Shown here piece after piece: positions 61,856-64,000 of a DNA stretch of 64,000 nt. The position numbers and the translations under genes were made by a program. Each line of letters opens with the position of its first letter. Position 1 is the stretch's first letter. Source of the DNA: an uncultured Clostridia bacterium (GTDB lineage: Bacteria; Bacillota; Clostridia; Christensenellales; Borkfalkiaceae); assembly GCA_947626935.1 (NCBI GenBank), contig CANQUD010000002.1, positions 17,587 to 81,586 on the forward strand. The letters run 5' to 3'. A model generated the notes under the pieces. It had not been told where the DNA came from. It ran no database searches and saw only the letters and a list, made by a program, of their open reading frames with translations.

Positions 61856-62485
61856 TCAGAGACATTTCATTGCCCAAGAGTACCCTTTTAACCCCTTTCT
61901 CAAAAGTTGATAGTCGGGAAGGATCCTCTCTACGCATTTCCAAAAAGCTGCGCTGTGATCGAGGTGCCGCGTGTGGCACAGTTCGTGGACGGCAAGATAG
62001 AGCGCAATCTGTTCGGGGACAAATGCCGAGCGGAAACTGTACGCGATCGACCCTTTCGCGTTGCAAGACCCCCACCGTGTTCTCGCGGACGTTACGGTGA
62101 TCTTTTCATAGCGAAATCCGTACCTTTCCGCGACCGTGCTTGTAAGCAGTGACATTCTCTCCCGCGTCAGCTTTTTGAGGAGAGCGATGAGCGCAGTTTC
62201 CCGTTTTTCCTGCGGCAGAAAGACCGTTTCCTCTCCGAGCGCAGGTTTCCCCGCCGCGATCGTTCTCTTCTTGCCGAAAATTTCGATCTCCGACCCGTCG
62301 GAAAGGTCGAGCCGAGGACAATTTTGCTGTTCCTTCAGCCGACGTGTTATCCAGAGACGATGTTTTTCCACAAATTCCGCGATCTTTTCCGCGGGATACT
62401 TCAGCGGCGACCGAACGATCACCGCTCCGTCCCGCACACAGACGGACAACGTCCTTCTTTTGCTTCTGACGACCGTATATTCCAT
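61856..62485 (-). CDS. YgjP/SprT-like zinc metallopeptidase
   Basis: The 209-residue protein has the YgjP-type fold and the zinc motif HELCH with the third ligand in RHLDHS, preceded by RTRWGSCNAKGSIAYSF, typical of this family. Substrate unknown; cytosolic. ATG 62485 follows GGCGGAG. Divergent from aroA. Confidence 0.88.
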   Translation of the reverse strand: MEYTVVRSKRRTLSVCVRDGAVIVRSPLKYPAEKIAEFVEKHRLWITRRLKEQQNCPRLDLSDGSEIEIFGKKRTIAAGKPALGEETVFLPQEKRETALIALLKKLTRERMSLLTSTVAERYGFRYEKITVTSARTRWGSCNAKGSIAYSFRSAFVPEQIALYLAVHELCHTRHLDHSAAFWKCVERILPDYQLLRKGLKGYSWAMKCL

Positions 62486-62521
62486 GTGCCGACTCCGCCT
62501 TTCCCCGCACGGGCAACTTTC

Positions 62522-62550
62522 TTGACTTCTATTTTTGATTGTGGTAAGAT
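62522..62550 (+). promoter_or_regulatory. aroA promoter
   Basis: TTGACT and TAAGAT, spacer 17 bp, six bases before the ATG at 62557: a leaderless layout. Confidence 0.75.
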
Positions 62551-62556
62551 AGATGT

Positions 62557-63822
62557 ATGAACGCTCTTCGGATCGAAAAATTGACCGCAAAGACGATCGA
62601 CGTTGACGTCCCGTCCTCAAAAAGTATCCTGAACCGTGCCCTTCTCCTCGCCGCCTTGACGGACGGCGACACCCTTCTGAAATGCAACGGCTTCGGCGAC
62701 GACACGGATTCCCTGCTCAACTGCCTTTTTGAACTCGGGATCAGGATCGAATGTACTCCGCAGGGACTTCTCGTCTACGGAAGAAAGAATTTCAACGAAA
62801 AAGCGACACTCAACGTCGGCAGCGCAGGGACAGTCGCGCGTTTTTTGACGGCGATCCTTGCCTTTCACGGCGGAGAGTATGAACTACGGGCATCCGAACA
62901 GATGTCTCGGCGTCCCATGGGCATCCTTCCGCTCCTCTCCTCGCTCGGCGCAAAGATCGAGCCTCTCGGAGAGAGCGGGCATTTCCCCTTTCTGCTCTCC
63001 TCGGACAAGATCAAAGCGGACAGAGCGGAGATCGAGACGGATACCAGCACACAATACGCAAGCGGTCTGATGCTTGCGGCGGCATTGGGCGAACGTCCCT
63101 TTCGGTTAGAACTTCTCGGCGGGAGAACGGCGGGGAGCTATCTCAAAATGACCGCCTCTCTCATTCGGGCATTCGGCGGAGACTGCACGGCTCTCCCCAA
63201 ACAGAACGGGTTTCTCGTGACTCCGATCTCTGCCCCGCCCAAGGAATTCGACGTGGAACCCGATGTTTCGGGTGCATGTTACTTCTATGCCCTTTCCCTT
63301 CTCTGCAATACGGTCGTCCGCGTGAAGGGGGTTCATTCGGATACCTTGCAGGGCGATATCAAATTTTTGGAGATTTTACGCGGAAAGGGCGTCCGAATCA
63401 CCGAAACAGACGACGGGATCGTCGCCGACGGGCGTTTTGTCCCCTTCTACAACGGGTTTGATGAGGACATCAAGGACTTCTCCGACCAAACGCTCACCCT
63501 TGCCGTCCTGGCGGCGTTTGCCGAATCGCCCTCCATTTTGCGGGACATTTCGCACATCAGAACACAGGAATGCGACCGTGTCAACGCCATTCTCGTCAAT
63601 CTGAACGCTCTCGGCGTTCGGGCTTTCACAAACGGCAATGACATTTTCATCGAACCGTCGCCCGTCCGTCCGTGCAAGATCGAGACATTCGGCGATCACC
63701 GCGTCGCAATGGCATTTTCCCTTGTCGGCTTGAAAGTCGGCGGCATCGAGATCGACGATCCCGTCTGCTGCCAAAAAACTTTTCCGAACTTCTTTGAAAA
63801 AGTGCAAACACTGACAAATTGA
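62557..63822 (+). CDS. aroA: 3-phosphoshikimate 1-carboxyvinyltransferase (EPSP synthase)
   Basis: EPSP synthase of 421 residues, sixth step of the shikimate pathway. The two-domain inverse alpha-beta barrel is marked by PSSKSILNRALLLAAL, NVGSAGTVARFL (compare LGNAGTAMR), SRRPMG (RP-x-G substrate loop), DTSTQYASGLM, the catalytic Asp in FSDQTL, and CDRVNAI and GDHRVAMAF at the end. No ribosome site; the message is probably leaderless. No other aro gene is in the window. Confidence 0.95.
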   Translation: MNALRIEKLTAKTIDVDVPSSKSILNRALLLAALTDGDTLLKCNGFGDDTDSLLNCLFELGIRIECTPQGLLVYGRKNFNEKATLNVGSAGTVARFLTAILAFHGGEYELRASEQMSRRPMGILPLLSSLGAKIEPLGESGHFPFLLSSDKIKADRAEIETDTSTQYASGLMLAAALGERPFRLELLGGRTAGSYLKMTASLIRAFGGDCTALPKQNGFLVTPISAPPKEFDVEPDVSGACYFYALSLLCNTVVRVKGVHSDTLQGDIKFLEILRGKGVRITETDDGIVADGRFVPFYNGFDEDIKDFSDQTLTLAVLAAFAESPSILRDISHIRTQECDRVNAILVNLNALGVRAFTNGNDIFIEPSPVRPCKIETFGDHRVAMAFSLVGLKVGGIEIDDPVCCQKTFPNFFEKVQTLTN

Positions 63823-63866
63823 ATGAAAGCACCGCCTCAAGAATGCCGCGGCTTCTTTCTTGGAAT

Positions 63867-63895
63867 AGTATAACATAAAATACCCGAAATGTCAA
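63867..63895 (-). promoter_or_regulatory. strong promoter directed antisense to aroA
   Basis: On the minus strand TTGACA (63895-63890) and TATACT (63872-63867), spacer 17 bp, starting in the loop of the aroA terminator and pointing into the aroA 3' end. Confidence 0.6.
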
Positions 63896-63912
63896 TCGGG
63901 TATTTTGTGTTT
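63877..63912 (+). terminator. terminator after aroA
   Basis: AAAATACCCGA and TCGGGTATTTT form a perfect 11-bp stem with an 8-nt loop, then a T-rich tail. Confidence 0.8.
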
Positions 63913-63986
63913 AGAAACAATCCATGTAGGTTTGTCAAACATATGAGACAGGGTGGGAAAGAAAAAAATCAGTGCAGGAGGCCGTC

Positions 63987-64000
63987 ATGGAGATAGTCTA
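63987..64000 (+). CDS. start of a gene cut by the window edge
   Basis: GGAGG at 63977-63981 lies five bases before ATG 63987, and the frame runs open (MEIV) to the right edge. Too short to identify. Confidence 0.5.

Noticed and set aside
63376-63876. 166-codon minus-strand frame downstream of the antisense promoter
   Set aside because: Its ATG lies in the predicted -10 region, there is no ribosome site and the sequence is the complement of aroA. The promoter is kept as a finding but not this protein.

Overview
The window reads as chromosomal DNA of an anaerobic, endospore-lineage member of the Clostridia (Bacillota). The signs are sporulation-type genes (spoIVB, a SpoIIM-like gene, gerW/ytfJ, spoVG, whiA), the paired glgC and glgD typical of clostridia, anaerobic ribonucleotide reductase (nrdD/nrdG), AdhE with a [FeFe]-hydrogenase-type protein, and diaminopimelate decarboxylase. 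Base composition is moderate to GC-rich in genes and AT-rich between them. An uncultured gut lineage near Christensenellales is a guess only. I saw no rRNA, tRNA, CRISPR array, prophage or insertion sequence.

Layout. 1-11.1 kb, all on the plus strand: recN (5' cut), spoIVB, a SpoIIM-like gene, a DD-carboxypeptidase, lysA, an M50 protease, scpA-scpB, ytfI-gerW, a second DD-carboxypeptidase and rluB. 11.2-15.4 kb: a frameshifted lipoprotein gene, lexA with its operator, a Cys-rich mini-protein, hflX and a XerS-like recombinase with a 32-bp dif-like site just upstream. 15.4-25.6 kb: one glycogen operon (glgB-glgC-glgD-glgA-glgP-amylase). 25.7-33.3 kb: murC, spoVG, a DUF1848 protein, an RNA methyltransferase, flavodoxin, two CobW-type GTPases and an M29 peptidase. 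33.4-45.5 kb: nrdD-nrdG behind NrdR-like boxes, fruK, pfkA and the murB-PHP-whiA-dnaE operon. 45.5-53.4 kb: a membrane-anchored binding-protein-like gene, a hairpin cluster, a DUF1540 protein, rplI, a hydrogenase coupled to adhE, and valS. 53.5-64 kb: an ABC importer, a YkvI-like transporter, a membrane-anchored PadR-type regulator with a very long coiled coil, rho with two small genes, a YgjP-type peptidase, aroA and the start of one more gene.

How the parts fit. Genes left of about 11 kb run rightward and nearly all genes from 11 to 53 kb run leftward, so the two gene sets converge on the recombinase/dif-like locus. This is what a replication terminus would look like. A 13-bp palindrome, TATGTCAGACATA, recurs in intergenic DNA at six loci, about every 10 kb, on both sides of that point, usually at gene 3' ends. 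Two copies lie in the promoter region of the membrane-anchored PadR gene. These two observations, the candidate terminus and the palindrome family possibly read by a membrane-tethered regulator, are the most interesting in the window; the link between them is inference.

A third recurring theme is promoters placed so close to start codons that the mRNAs would be leaderless or nearly so (M50 protease, Cys-rich mini-protein, xerS, aroA).
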